NCBI GenBank assembly: GCA_964429655.1
Contig: CAYSCZ010000016.1
Location: 1-54,843 of the forward strand
Length of the DNA: 54,843 bases
Source of the DNA: CAYSCZ01 sp964429655
GTDB taxonomy: Bacteria > Bacteroidota > Bacteroidia > Cytophagales > Cyclobacteriaceae
Direction: 5' to 3'
Shown piece after piece: positions 27,558 to 36,821 of this stretch. The notes under the pieces are model-generated. The model was not told the DNA's origin. It saw only the letters and a program-made list of their open reading frames with translations, and did not search any database. The first letter of the stretch is position 1; the number at the start of each line of letters is the position of its first letter. The position numbers and the translations under genes are program-made.

Positions 27558-28415
27558 ATGCCTAAAATCCCTGACTCAGATCTTGTACTTAATAAAGATG
27601 GAAGCATCTACCATTTAAACCTAAAGCCTGGCGTAATTACTGATAAGATTATCGCCGTTGGCGATCCTGGACGGGTACACAGGATCAGCAGTTTTTTTGA
27701 TAACCTGGAATTTGAAATGAACAGGCGGGAATTTGTTACCCATATAGGTTCATACAAAGGAAAGAAAATTACGGTTATGAGCACAGGGATTGGGGTAAGC
27801 AATATCGAGATATTTTTTAATGAAATTGATGCATTGGTTAATATCGACTTCAAGAAAAGAGAAGAAAAAACCAGGAAAAAAAAGTTAAAAATAATTCGTA
27901 TCGGCACCTCTGCCAGCTTACAAGAAGATATTAGAATTGGTAGTCATCTGGTCAGTGATTATGCCATAGGTCTTGATAATCTTTTTCAATTCTATGCGTT
28001 GAATCAGTCATCATATGAGCAACGATTATCTGATACATTAAAAGCGCACTTGAAGTTAAATTTCTCGCTGTATGCTGCACAGTGCTCAAAATATTTAAAA
28101 GAAGAATTTGGTGAGGGTATGTATGAGGGTATCACCGTGACAACCCCGGGATTCTATGCATCCCAGGGAAGGAAGCTGCGGTTAAATATCAAATACCCCC
28201 ATCTTGTTGATGATCTTAACTACTTTCATTTAGATAATAACTGGATTACAAATTTTGAGATGGAGACCGCTGGATACTATGGATTTGCCAAAATGTTTGG
28301 GCATGAAGCAGTAAGTTTAAATGCGATTATCGCAAACAGGATAAAAAAAAGATTTTCTACCAACCCGAATAAAATAATTGATGCGCTAATAAAAAAAGTA
28401 CTTGACAGAATTTGA
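27558..28415 (+). CDS. Nucleoside phosphorylase (uridine-phosphorylase-like)
   Basis: PNP/UDP phosphorylase-family enzyme of 285 residues, which releases a base from a nucleoside with phosphate. Seen motifs are IIAVGDPGRVHRIS near residue 35, MSTGIGVSNIEIFFNE, IRIGTSASLQEDI and the C-terminal TNFEMETAGYYGFAKMFGHE, where Glu-Met-Glu binds the ribose. The insertion KREEKTRKKKLK after residue 95 is unusually basic. Choice between uridine and purine substrate is not possible here. Start follows the trhO stop closely. Confidence 0.85.
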   Translation: MPKIPDSDLVLNKDGSIYHLNLKPGVITDKIIAVGDPGRVHRISSFFDNLEFEMNRREFVTHIGSYKGKKITVMSTGIGVSNIEIFFNEIDALVNIDFKKREEKTRKKKLKIIRIGTSASLQEDIRIGSHLVSDYAIGLDNLFQFYALNQSSYEQRLSDTLKAHLKLNFSLYAAQCSKYLKEEFGEGMYEGITVTTPGFYASQGRKLRLNIKYPHLVDDLNYFHLDNNWITNFEMETAGYYGFAKMFGHEAVSLNAIIANRIKKRFSTNPNKIIDALIKKVLDRI

Positions 28416-28468
28416 AAAGAATGTCAGTAATTAATCATCAACTGGGCCAATATTTTTAATTTGCAGGA

Positions 28469-30114
28469 ATGGATAGTTTTGTTGTCTCAGCACGTAAGCA
28501 CCGTCCCTTAGGATTCGATGAAGTAGTGGGTCAATCCCACATTACCACCACACTGGAAAACGCGATCAGGAACAATCAACTTGCTCAGGCTTTATTGTTT
28601 TGCGGCCCCAGGGGTGTGGGCAAAACAACCTGCGCAAGGATACTGGCCAGGATGGTCAATGAATTTGAGGCAACCAATCCTCTTGATCAAAACACCTCTT
28701 TTAACATTTATGAGCTGGATGCTGCCTCTAATAATTCAGTCGATGATATAAGGAATCTCATAGACCAGGTAAGGTTTCCCCCACAACAGGGAAAGTATAA
28801 AGTTTATATCATAGATGAGGTCCACATGCTTTCTAATGCAGCCTTTAATGCATTTCTGAAGACATTAGAAGAGCCGCCATCCTACGCAATTTTTGTGTTA
28901 GCAACCACCGAAAAACATAAAGTAATTCCCACCATACTATCCCGCTGCCAGATATTTGATTTTAACCGGATTGAGGTAGACGACATCGTAAAACAATTAA
29001 AGAAAATTGCAAAAGCACAGGAAATAGCAGCCGAAGATGAGGCGCTCCATTTGATTGCGCAAAAGTCAGATGGGGCTTTAAGGGATGCACTATCATTATT
29101 TGACCTTATCATCACTTTTTCTTCCGGAAATAAAATCACTTATCAGGATACGTTAAGCAACCTTCATATCCTGGACTATGATTACTATTTCAAGATAACC
29201 GACTTCTTTCTTGAAGAAAACCACGCCAGGGTTTTACTTACCCTTGATGACATTTTAACTAAAGGATTTGATAGTCATAACTTCATAACAGGATTGGCGG
29301 AACACTTCCGGAGTTTGCTGGTCTGTAGGGATAAGGAAACAATAAAGCTTCTTAAAGTAACCGATAATGTTGAGCTAAAATATAAGGACCAATCAACCAA
29401 AACATCCACTTCATTTTTGCTATCTGCGCTTAATATTTTGAACCAATGTGACATCAGCTACAAGTCCAGTAAAAATCCTAGATTACATGTGGAAATAGCT
29501 CTGTTAAAGGTTTCCCATATGAAATCAGCGCTTGAACTTGCCAGTGTCGATTCCCCTAAAAACGGTAAAAAAAAAGAGTAGATATAACACCGGTTGAGCC
29601 TTATAAAGTTGCTAAGGCACAAACCGCTAACACCTCAACTGTAAAATCAGTAAACACTGAAACCCCTTCAATCTTTAAGAAACAAACAAAACCCACCAGC
29701 AAGGATGAAGAAAAGGAAAAAGAGGAAGTTACGCTTCAAAGCCGGGAACCATTTAAATACGAAAATGTCGTTCAGGCATTAGAAAAATTTAAGATTGAGG
29801 CCCTCGAAACAGATCAGATTCAGCGCAGACATCTTATTTTGTTTAAAAAGGAAATAGTATTAGATGGCGAATCGATAACCATTTTGATTAATACTGAATT
29901 GGAGCAGGAATTCTTAAAAGAAGTTAGATTTCGCCTGCTCGATTTTCTGAAAAGGTATTTGCTTAACGACCATATTACCATAGATGCAAAGATTACCAAA
30001 GCCCCCACAATACAAAAGCTGTATACCAGTAAAGAAAAGTACGACTTTATGGTCTCCAGGAATCCGGCCTTGAAAAAATTAAAAGATGGCCTGGGTCTAG
30101 ACTTCGATTATTGA
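28469..30114 (+). CDS. dnaX: DNA polymerase III subunits gamma (0 frame) and tau (-1 frame)
   Basis: Clamp-loader ATPase. The 0 frame gives 370 residues ending KKKE-stop at 29581 (gamma-like): GPRGVGKTTCARIL Walker A, VYIIDEVHMLSN Walker B, ILSRCQIF sensor, and no zinc cysteines between them. An A9 run (29567-29575) sits just before the stop. A -1 shift, or one extra A, continues the chain to 30114 for a tau-like product of 548 residues whose last 178 form a linker and C-terminal domain ending LGLDFDY. A stem-loop lies downstream at 29591-29626. The arrangement mirrors programmed dnaX slippage known in Escherichia coli and Thermus; expression of both forms here is inferred. Confidence 0.9.
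29567..29626 (+). promoter_or_regulatory. Putative dnaX frameshift or slippage signal
   Basis: The A9 tract at 29567-29575 is a homopolymeric slippery site (A AAA AAA in the 0 frame), with the 0-frame stop at 29579-29581. Fifteen bases after the tract a stem-loop begins: CGGTT (29591-29595) pairs with AACCG (29622-29626) and GCCTTA (29598-29603) with TAAGGC (29613-29618), around a 9-nt loop. The spacer is longer than the usual 5-9 nt. Confidence 0.6.
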
Positions 30115-30120
30115 GGAAGC

Positions 30121-30713
30121 TTATAGCGTATCGCTTTGTATTTTTTCCAGTAAGTTGATCATTTCTTTCTGGTTGATGTTTTTTTTTATGTAAGCCATGA
30201 TATTCTCGTATTGAAAAATTTTGGACACATCCTTTTTTAGATTTTTACTGACGGCTACCAGTTTTGTAATTTCATGAATACTGGAAGGAAGAACTTTAAA
30301 CTCATATAGAAAAAATGTTCCCTGGGTGATTGGCAGATCAAGGTCAATAAAAACCAATTCAGGAATTAATTCCTTTTTTTCAGCTGAAGACAAAAGATAA
30401 TCCAACACCACTCTGCCTGAATACATACAATCCATATGCTCCACATATCCTGATCTTATTAAACCCAGAATAGTCATTAGACTTTCTATTACATGGTTAA
30501 ATCACTTCAAATCAGACACTTAACATGTTATTGGCTTGTCACCATAGCGATGCTATGCCTCCTCGACCTAAGTGCCTGATTTTTTGGGCTTTAACCCTTC
30601 ATGACAAAATTCCAATGACAAATCTGGGTTAAAAGTTCTTTATGATATTCACAATCTTCTTGTTTTTCAAAAACCAGGATAACTTTATTGAAATGAGGAG
30701 TCATGGATATCAT
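30121..30713 (-). pseudogene. Single-domain response regulator split by the MITE-like element
   Basis: Receiver-only regulator gene cut in two. The upstream part starts at 30713 and reads VILVFEKQEDCEYHKEL; the element follows at 30459-30633; the downstream part continues IRSGYVEHMDCMYSG, VFIDLDLPITQG with the phospho-acceptor Asp, VAVSKN and AYIKKN. Removing the element and one TTAAA rejoins the frame exactly as KELLIRSG, giving 140 residues, normal for the family. The usual acidic pair is weakened (FEKQED), so the intact protein may already have been atypical. A start inside the element end could still yield a truncated 118-residue product. It converges with dnaX, 6 bp apart. Confidence 0.85.
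30459..30633 (-). mobile_element. Complete 165-bp MITE-like element with TTAAA target duplication (copy 3)
   Basis: The body is 30464-30628 (165 bp), flanked by TTAAA at 30459-30463 and 30629-30633. Ends are CCCAGAATAGTCATTAGA and, on the other strand, CCCAGATTTGTCATTGGA. It carries the central hairpin with CATAGC/GCTATG arms near 30543-30557. It lies inside the response regulator gene. Confidence 0.9.
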
Positions 30714-30740
30714 TTTCGCTTCAATCGAAAATTACAAAAA

Positions 30741-32549
30741 TTATTTTGATACTATAAGTTTTTCACCGATAGAAAGGTTGTGGTCAGTTTTTTGATTTAT
30801 TCTCATTAGTTCATCGATACTGAGATTGTATCTCCGGGAGATGCTGTACATGGTATCTCCTTTCCGGACGAAATGAACATTTTTTTTGGGTTCTTCGCTT
30901 GATGGATGATTTATTTCGGACTCCTCATCAGTAATTTCAAACTTCTCATTGATTATTAGTTTTTGACCTATTGCCAATGTTGATTCTGCTGTCAGGTTAT
31001 TTGATTCCAGCAATGCGTTTAGCGGAATTTTATATTTTCTTGAAATGCCATACAATGTTTCACCTTTTTTTACTGTGTGAAAGTTAGTGTCTTTTGCTGA
31101 TGGTTTTTCGCTGTTTTCTGATGCTGCAATTTCATTTGGCTTATTAATAGCCTCATTATCTGCTTTTATTTCGGGCATCTTATGTTCTTCACTGTCCGAG
31201 GCATTATCTTCATTTTTTGAGGTGGTCGGTATTGATTCTTCGATTGGTTCAGAATCTACCGGCTCCGGTTTTTTTACTTTTTCATATTTCACTGGTTCTG
31301 ATTTTGGCCTTTTGTATCTCAACCAAAGCACTCTTCCAGGTTTGATTTTCTCATCCTTGTCGAGCCTGTTTTTTTTAATTAGTTTTTTAAGTTTAATGCC
31401 ATACATCTGGGACACTGTCCAAAGTGTTTCACCATATTGTGCGGTATGATAATACTGGGTGGCGCGATTTTTCTTTTTCTCAAAAAAATATTTTTGGCCT
31501 GCAATGATCTTCTCATCATTTTCCAGGTCATTAAATTTCCTAAATTTTTTCTCCGGGAGTCCACTTCTTGCTGCTATGGATTCAATGTTATCCTTAGGCT
31601 TGGCGATGTACCAGATTAAATTTGTTTTTATCAGTGGGTCTTTTGCCCGGGCGCCGTAAGCAGGGATTTCGTCATAAAAGCCAAAAGCTTTTTTATCCGA
31701 ATCATTTGTATTGCTTGCGATGGTTTTTCTTAAGGATTGTAGAGGTTCACGGGTGGGTATGATTACGGAATAACGCTTATCTGTAGGTACCTTGCCTTTC
31801 AATAACCATTTATTGTATTTTTCTATTTCATTTTCATCAACATTAAATTTTTTTGCGATCCGATCCAGCGTTTGATTGCCTCCTTCTGTGTATTCCTGAA
31901 GCAAAAGATCATTTTCAATTTTTTTATTTAATGCCTCTTCAAAAGCAACCCTATGTGCTAAATATTTCTTAAAATACCAATGTGTGCTGTTATCTATAGT
32001 CATAGTCCTCGCACCATTTTTTGAATGTTTGGTAAATTTTCTCGCCCCGGCAAGCCCCGTGTAATATGATGTAACAGCATACACCCAGTTATTTAAAATG
32101 AAATTATGTTTTTTTAAATACCTCATGGCTGCGCGGGTAGAGGCGCTAATATTCATCCGTTCATCAACGTGGTTATCTACCCTAAGCCCCATTTCCTTGG
32201 CCGATGCAGCCTTCATTTGCCAAAACCCGACAGCGTTGGAGGTAGATACTGCATCTGAGATAAATGCACTTTCCTGAATTGCCATATACTTTAATTCATC
32301 CGGTACATTTTCTTCTTGGAGAATTCGTTCGACGATGGGCATATAAAGGTTTATCCGTTTCAATTTAATTTTGAAATACTTTTCGCTTGCCCAAAGTGCA
32401 TTGACATCTTTTTGAATGCCTTCTATTGCCGAATTGGAAATTTTTAATTTGATATTTCCCAGATTAAGTTCTTTTGGAACCTTTGGTATGGCTTGCGCTT
32501 GACCAGCACAAAAAATTATTAATAATAAAAATAAAAACCTCACCATCAT
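30741..32549 (-). CDS. MltD-like lytic transglycosylase with LysM repeats
   Basis: Exported peptidoglycan-cleaving enzyme of 602 residues. Signal peptide 1-20 (ending GQAQA). A Slt-type domain lies at about 65-210, with catalytic Glu in IQESAFISDAVSTSNAVGFW and MNISASTRAAMRYLKKH. Three clear LysM motifs follow (HTAQYGETLWTVSQMYGI, HTVKKGETLYGISRKYKI, HFVRKGDTMYSISRRYNL), plus a weaker one near 310, separated by a Ser/Glu/Pro-rich linker. Its start overlaps the methyltransferase stop by 4 bp. Confidence 0.9.
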   Translation of the reverse strand: MMVRFLFLLLIIFCAGQAQAIPKVPKELNLGNIKLKISNSAIEGIQKDVNALWASEKYFKIKLKRINLYMPIVERILQEENVPDELKYMAIQESAFISDAVSTSNAVGFWQMKAASAKEMGLRVDNHVDERMNISASTRAAMRYLKKHNFILNNWVYAVTSYYTGLAGARKFTKHSKNGARTMTIDNSTHWYFKKYLAHRVAFEEALNKKIENDLLLQEYTEGGNQTLDRIAKKFNVDENEIEKYNKWLLKGKVPTDKRYSVIIPTREPLQSLRKTIASNTNDSDKKAFGFYDEIPAYGARAKDPLIKTNLIWYIAKPKDNIESIAARSGLPEKKFRKFNDLENDEKIIAGQKYFFEKKKNRATQYYHTAQYGETLWTVSQMYGIKLKKLIKKNRLDKDEKIKPGRVLWLRYKRPKSEPVKYEKVKKPEPVDSEPIEESIPTTSKNEDNASDSEEHKMPEIKADNEAINKPNEIAASENSEKPSAKDTNFHTVKKGETLYGISRKYKIPLNALLESNNLTAESTLAIGQKLIINEKFEITDEESEINHPSSEEPKKNVHFVRKGDTMYSISRRYNLSIDELMRINQKTDHNLSIGEKLIVSK

Positions 32550-33190
32550 TTTTTTCTAATAACCATTAATCCATCTCTTATTGGTAAAAGAACGTTTTCT
32601 ACCCTCTTATCATTTTGAACTTTATTATTAAACTGCATTAAAGCCTGTGTGTCCTTATCAGTGGTTGTTTCATTTTCATGGACTACCTTACCACTCCAAA
32701 GCACATTATCTGCGATAATGAACTTACCTGGGCAAACCTTATCGATCACCATGTCATAATATTTACCGTAATTTTCTTTGTCAGCATCTATGAAGACCAG
32801 ATCATAACACACATCTAATGCTGGCACAATATCTAACGCATTTCCAATTAAATATTGAATTTTATCATTAAAGCCGGACTCTAAAAAGTAGTCTCTTACT
32901 TTATCTTCCAACTCTTCATTAATATCTACGGTGATCAATCTACCATCGTCGGCAAGGCCTTGTGCCATACAAATTGCCGAATAACCGGTGTATGTGCCTA
33001 TCTCAAGGATTAGCGAAGGTCTTATCATCTGGGACAGCATGGATAAAACTTTTCCTTGTAAGTGCCCAGACAACATTCTGGGCTTCAACACATATGCGTT
33101 GGTATCTCTGTTGATTCTCTTGAGGAGATCACTTTCATCGGTGGTGTGATTCAATACGTACTGGTTTATTTCCCCGGGTAAAAATTCCAT
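32546..33190 (-). CDS. Class I SAM-dependent O-methyltransferase (caffeoyl-CoA type)
   Basis: Cytosolic methyltransferase of 214 residues. SAM-binding motif I is LILEIGTYTGYSAICMAQGL; the metal-binding Asp lies in DLVFIDADKENYGKYYD, followed by IIADNVLWSGKV. This fits the cation-dependent O-methyltransferase family found across bacteria, with unknown physiological substrate. It lies between the M16 peptidase gene (4 bp upstream) and the coupled lytic transglycosylase. Confidence 0.88.
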   Translation of the reverse strand: MEFLPGEINQYVLNHTTDESDLLKRINRDTNAYVLKPRMLSGHLQGKVLSMLSQMIRPSLILEIGTYTGYSAICMAQGLADDGRLITVDINEELEDKVRDYFLESGFNDKIQYLIGNALDIVPALDVCYDLVFIDADKENYGKYYDMVIDKVCPGKFIIADNVLWSGKVVHENETTTDKDTQALMQFNNKVQNDKRVENVLLPIRDGLMVIRKK

Positions 33191-33194
33191 GTAT

Positions 33195-34427
33195 TTAATT
33201 TGGGATAAAAGTTAAGCAACTAATTTTATGATCATCAAATATGTCGGCGGCAATTTCCATTAGAATATTTTTATCGATTTTATCAATTTTTTTGAAGAGG
33301 CTGTCTAGGCTTTCGATATCATTCAGGTCGAGTAAGTTTTTTGCCATACTTTGCATAACACTGCTATAATTTTCTTCTGAAATTGCCAACTGCCCTTTTA
33401 GTTGGGACTTTGCCTGATGCAGCTTCAGGTTACTAAGTGGTTTGTTCTTTAAAGTTTTAAGCTCCTTTAGTACAACTTTCTGTGCTTTATTTAGCTTTTT
33501 GATATCCGTTCCAAATAGTATCGATACGATGCCTGTTTCCAAATAAGCACTATAACTCGCATCGATTGAATACACATAGCCATACTTTTCCCTCAGCGAC
33601 ATGTTTAACTTAGAGTTCATGCCCGGGCCACCAAGAATATTTACTAATAAAAAAAGAGGAATTCTTCTGGGGTCTCCAATAGGGTAAGCTATGTTGCCAA
33701 TGGCACAATGAGCCTGAGTGTAAGGCTTTTGAACGGTTAAGTTTTTGAATTGATAATTATCAAACTGGATCCTTTCAGAGGTGTGGTTTTTATGCGGTAT
33801 TGGGTCTATATATTTTCGGACTAACCGTTTGATTTTGGTTAAACTAAAATTACCAACTATCGAAAATACAATTCTTTCAGTGTTCAGGTTTTTATGAATG
33901 AATTCATTGAAGTCAGACTGATGAATGTTCATGAGAATGTCTTCTGTTCCTAAAATATTTTTTCCTAAAGGATGGGTACCAAAAACCAGTTCATCAAATT
34001 CATCCTGAATTGTATCTTCCGGGCTGTCTTTGTACATCTGTATTTCCTCAAATATCACGTCCCGCTCCTTTTCAACCTGTTTTTTAGGGAAGGTTGAATT
34101 AAAAGTTATATCAGTGAGTATATCGATTGCTTTTTCTAGATGTACATCCAATACGGAGGCATAGAAGCATATTTTTTCCTTGGTTGTGTATGCATTAAGT
34201 TCTCCGCCAAGCGAGTCGAGCCTGTTTATGATATGAAATGCATTTCTTTTTTTGGTGCCTTTAAAGGCCATATGTTCCCAAAAATGAGCAATCCCCTGAT
34301 GTTGGCTTTCTTCATCGCGGCTTCCAATGTCTAACATCACGCCGACATGAGCTACCTTGGTGTGTGTCTGTGGTTTGAAAACTACCCGGATGCCATTAGG
34401 TAGCCCTACCAATTCATAATTCTTCAT
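33195..34427 (-). CDS. M16 family zinc peptidase
   Basis: Insulinase/processing-peptidase family protein of 410 residues. The inverted zinc motif HxxEH appears as HFWEHMAFKGT near residue 45, with the distal Glu in RDVIFEEIQMYKDSPED about 75 residues on; the C-terminal half carries the inactive paired domain with GGPGMNSKLNMSLREKYGYVYS. No signal peptide is seen. The frame opens at 34433, but a -7 promoter element ends at 34434, so the Met at 34427 is preferred. It leads the operon with the methyltransferase and mltD-like genes. Confidence 0.88.
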   Translation of the reverse strand: MKNYELVGLPNGIRVVFKPQTHTKVAHVGVMLDIGSRDEESQHQGIAHFWEHMAFKGTKKRNAFHIINRLDSLGGELNAYTTKEKICFYASVLDVHLEKAIDILTDITFNSTFPKKQVEKERDVIFEEIQMYKDSPEDTIQDEFDELVFGTHPLGKNILGTEDILMNIHQSDFNEFIHKNLNTERIVFSIVGNFSLTKIKRLVRKYIDPIPHKNHTSERIQFDNYQFKNLTVQKPYTQAHCAIGNIAYPIGDPRRIPLFLLVNILGGPGMNSKLNMSLREKYGYVYSIDASYSAYLETGIVSILFGTDIKKLNKAQKVVLKELKTLKNKPLSNLKLHQAKSQLKGQLAISEENYSSVMQSMAKNLLDLNDIESLDSLFKKIDKIDKNILMEIAADIFDDHKISCLTFIPN

Positions 34428-34433
34428 TAACAT

Positions 34434-34442
34434 GCAAAATTA
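34434..34442 (-). promoter_or_regulatory. -7 promoter element directly before the M16 peptidase gene
   Basis: TAATTTTGC on the minus strand is an exact match to TAnnTTTGc and touches the first in-frame ATG at 34433. Transcription should begin about 5-8 bases on, close to the Met at 34427, so the mRNA may be nearly leaderless. Confidence 0.45.
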
Positions 34443-34492
34443 AATTTCTTTAACCATAGAAACAGGTGTTGGGGTTTGATTAATTTGTAATC

Positions 34493-35494
34493 GTGACCTT
34501 CAAACGAATATTAATAATACAAACAGCCTACCTCGGGGATGTGATATTGGCTACACCACTGATAGAAAAATTATCTGCTTTTTTTCCGGGGGCATCAATT
34601 GATTTTTTAGTCCGGAGAGGCAATGAACATTTACTTGAAAATAATCCCAATATAAATGAGGTCATTACCTGGGATAAAAAGAAAAACAAGTATAAGAACC
34701 TGCTGAAAACCCTTATAAAAGTCAACAAAAAGCACTACGACATAGTAATTAATTGCCAGCGCCACTTATCCACAGGATTAGTGACTTTTTTTTCTAATGC
34801 CGGTCATCTAATAGGATTCGACAAAAATCCATTGTCATATTTTTTTCATAAAAGTGTCCATCATTCTATAAAAAAAGGACACCATGAAGTAAACAGAAAC
34901 CTGTCGTTGATAAACCATTTAACGGACGCTACTTTTTTTAGGCCCAAATTATATATTTCAAAAAGCATAGAACATAAAATATCATGTTATAAGAAATCCG
35001 ACTATATAACTCTGGCGCCTGCCTCTGTTTGGTTTACAAAACAGTTCCCCAAAGAAAAATGGTTAGAGTTTACCAATAAACTCATAGATTTTGATTTAAA
35101 AATATATCTGCTAGGCTCGGTAGGGGATTATAGTCTTTGCGAAGAAATAAAGGAAGAATCAATCCACAATAATGTGGATAACCTATGTGGAAAACTTTCA
35201 ATTTTAGAGTCTGCAGCACTAATGAGGAGCGCAAAAATGAATTTTGTTAATGATTCGGCACCCTTACATTTGGCTTCTGCAACTGATGCCCCGGTAGTGG
35301 CAATCTTTTGCTCAACTAGCCCGGATTTTGGTTTTGGGCCATTATCAACTTCATCAAAGATCGTAGAAACGCATGAAGATTTACCTTGCAAACCATGTGG
35401 TCTTCATGGTAAAAAACAGTGCCCGGAAGGTCATTTTAAATGTGCCAAGACGATAGATGTCGGTCTATTGGTGGATACCATAAAGAGGTCGTAG
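34493..35494 (+). CDS. Glycosyltransferase family 9 (lipopolysaccharide heptosyltransferase-like)
   Basis: GT9 enzyme of 333 residues. A GTG start at 34493 gives the family opening RILIIQTAYLGDVILATPLIEKL. Other motifs are YDIVINCQRHLSTGLVTF, LAPASVWFTKQFPKEKW for the nucleotide-sugar site, the FVNDSAPLHLASATDAPVVA block and FCSTSPDFGFGPLS. It resembles WaaF-like enzymes adding heptose or related sugars to lipopolysaccharide core; exact sugar not known. Divergent from the M16 operon; its end nearly touches the lipoprotein gene on the other strand. Confidence 0.88.
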   Translation: MTFKRILIIQTAYLGDVILATPLIEKLSAFFPGASIDFLVRRGNEHLLENNPNINEVITWDKKKNKYKNLLKTLIKVNKKHYDIVINCQRHLSTGLVTFFSNAGHLIGFDKNPLSYFFHKSVHHSIKKGHHEVNRNLSLINHLTDATFFRPKLYISKSIEHKISCYKKSDYITLAPASVWFTKQFPKEKWLEFTNKLIDFDLKIYLLGSVGDYSLCEEIKEESIHNNVDNLCGKLSILESAALMRSAKMNFVNDSAPLHLASATDAPVVAIFCSTSPDFGFGPLSTSSKIVETHEDLPCKPCGLHGKKQCPEGHFKCAKTIDVGLLVDTIKRS

Positions 35495-35495
35495 C

Positions 35496-36293
35496 TTAAA
35501 TAGCCGGATTAAATTCAGAAAAAATATGCTCAGCAAATTCATCGACCACTTCAATTTCTGTAATCTTTCTTTCCCCTCTGTTACCAGACAGATAGATATC
35601 TCCATATTTTTTGTAGTCTAACCATGGCATTACAAAATTAGGCCCTGTTTGTTTTTGATCCTTATAATAAGCCCACTGGGTTATGAAATGGGTTTCAGGG
35701 CTAACCCAAACTTCATACATATTTTCCGGGGTAACCCCAACATTTTTAAATGATAATTCTAATAAATAGCTCATCTCGCCTGTTTGTGTGGTGTCCTCAC
35801 CCTGATAGGTGAGCGTAACGCCCGTGTCTTTAAGTTTAAAGGGCATAGCCAGCCAATAAGCGTCGTTTATCCAAATATTTTTACCAACATCTAAATATTT
35901 TTCCAGGGTGTCAGGGTCAGTTTGTTCCATTCCATGAATAAAGACTCTACCTTCCATGGAATTGACATTCATTATTACTTTTAAATCGGTGCGATTGCTT
36001 TCTATCCTTACGTCACCGGATTGTTTGTGCCACCAAAGTTTTCTTACACCAAAGAAATTCCATATCAATCCTTTGGTATTATCCCAATTTTTGCGCCCGC
36101 CGATCGCTTCCATAACCTTGTCTGCTATTGCGACTGCTTCAGGGTCTGAACCTTCTATGTTGAATCCTTCAGCGGGGGGATTTTCATCGAAGTTAGGGTC
36201 TGCAGCACTTTCTTTCACCGCATCTTTCTGAGATGAAGGGTTGCAGGCATAAAACATAGATATACAAATGATATAAAGTAAGACTCTAAGCAT
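35496..36293 (-). CDS. Uncharacterised lipoprotein
   Basis: Protein of 265 residues with lipoprotein signal MLRVLLYIICISMFYAC (Cys17). An acidic low-complexity stretch (20-50) precedes a globular domain beginning IADKVMEAIGGRKNWDNTK and continuing IWNFFGVRKLWWHKQSGDVRIES, then VWVSPETHFITQWAYYKD. This pattern resembles lipoproteins of flavobacteria and cytophagas (DUF6503-like) with a LolA/LolB-like beta fold; I am not certain of the family and no function is known. An element copy lies about 90 bp upstream of its start. Confidence 0.75.
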   Translation of the reverse strand: MLRVLLYIICISMFYACNPSSQKDAVKESAADPNFDENPPAEGFNIEGSDPEAVAIADKVMEAIGGRKNWDNTKGLIWNFFGVRKLWWHKQSGDVRIESNRTDLKVIMNVNSMEGRVFIHGMEQTDPDTLEKYLDVGKNIWINDAYWLAMPFKLKDTGVTLTYQGEDTTQTGEMSYLLELSFKNVGVTPENMYEVWVSPETHFITQWAYYKDQKQTGPNFVMPWLDYKKYGDIYLSGNRGERKITEIEVVDEFAEHIFSEFNPAI

Positions 36294-36383
36294 GGTTAAT
36301 CAAATAAAACTTAAAATAATAAATATTTCTGAATTGAAAGTGTAACCATGCCTATAATCAGAGGTATCTCTGGTGAATTTTTT

Positions 36384-36557
36384 TAAACCCAGATTGGTCA
36401 TTGGAATTTTGTCATGCAGGGTTAAAGCCCAAAAGATCAGGCACTTAGGTCGAGGAGGCATAGCATCGCTATGGTGACGAGCCAATAACATGTTAAGTGT
36501 CTGATTTGAAGTGATTTAACCATGTAATAGAAAGTCTAATGATAATTCTGGGTTAAA
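36384..36557 (+). mobile_element. Complete MITE-like element with TTAAA target duplication (copy 4)
   Basis: The body is 36389-36552 (164 bp), flanked by TTAAA at 36384-36388 and 36553-36557. Ends are CCCAGATTGGTCATTGGA and, on the other strand, CCCAGAATTATCATTAGA. It has the same orientation as the copy at 2917 and opposite to that at 30459. It fills most of the 331-bp gap between the lipoprotein start and the small ORF at 36625; nothing else is seen there. Confidence 0.88.
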
Positions 36558-36624
36558 TATAGATGTAATAAATCAATTGAAAATGCAACCAATTATGCAG
36601 TTTATGCATCACTAAGGAAAGATC

Positions 36625-36813
36625 ATGAAACAGCGTCGCGATATTACATTACTACTGCTTATTCTCCTGCTTATTACCGTAATCAGTATGGAAAAGAGGA
36701 TAGGTAATAGCATTGAAAATGCTTCCATGCAACCGATAACGGTTTTTCAGGAAAATGTGTTGATGCCTAACTTAAACCTGAAATATGCAATAGAAAATCT
36801 ATTCCAGAAATAA
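36625..36813 (+). CDS. Small putative membrane protein
   Basis: Possible 62-residue protein with an N-terminal basic stretch (MKQRRD) and one hydrophobic segment (ITLLLLILLLITVIS, about 7-21), then a short polar tail. AAGGAAAG 5-12 bp before the ATG could serve as ribosome binding site. No family recognised. It is squeezed between two copies of the repeat element, and its last codons abut the diverged copy, so it may be a remnant of a longer gene. Confidence 0.35.
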   Translation: MKQRRDITLLLLILLLITVISMEKRIGNSIENASMQPITVFQENVLMPNLNLKYAIENLFQK

Positions 36814-36821
36814 AATACTTT

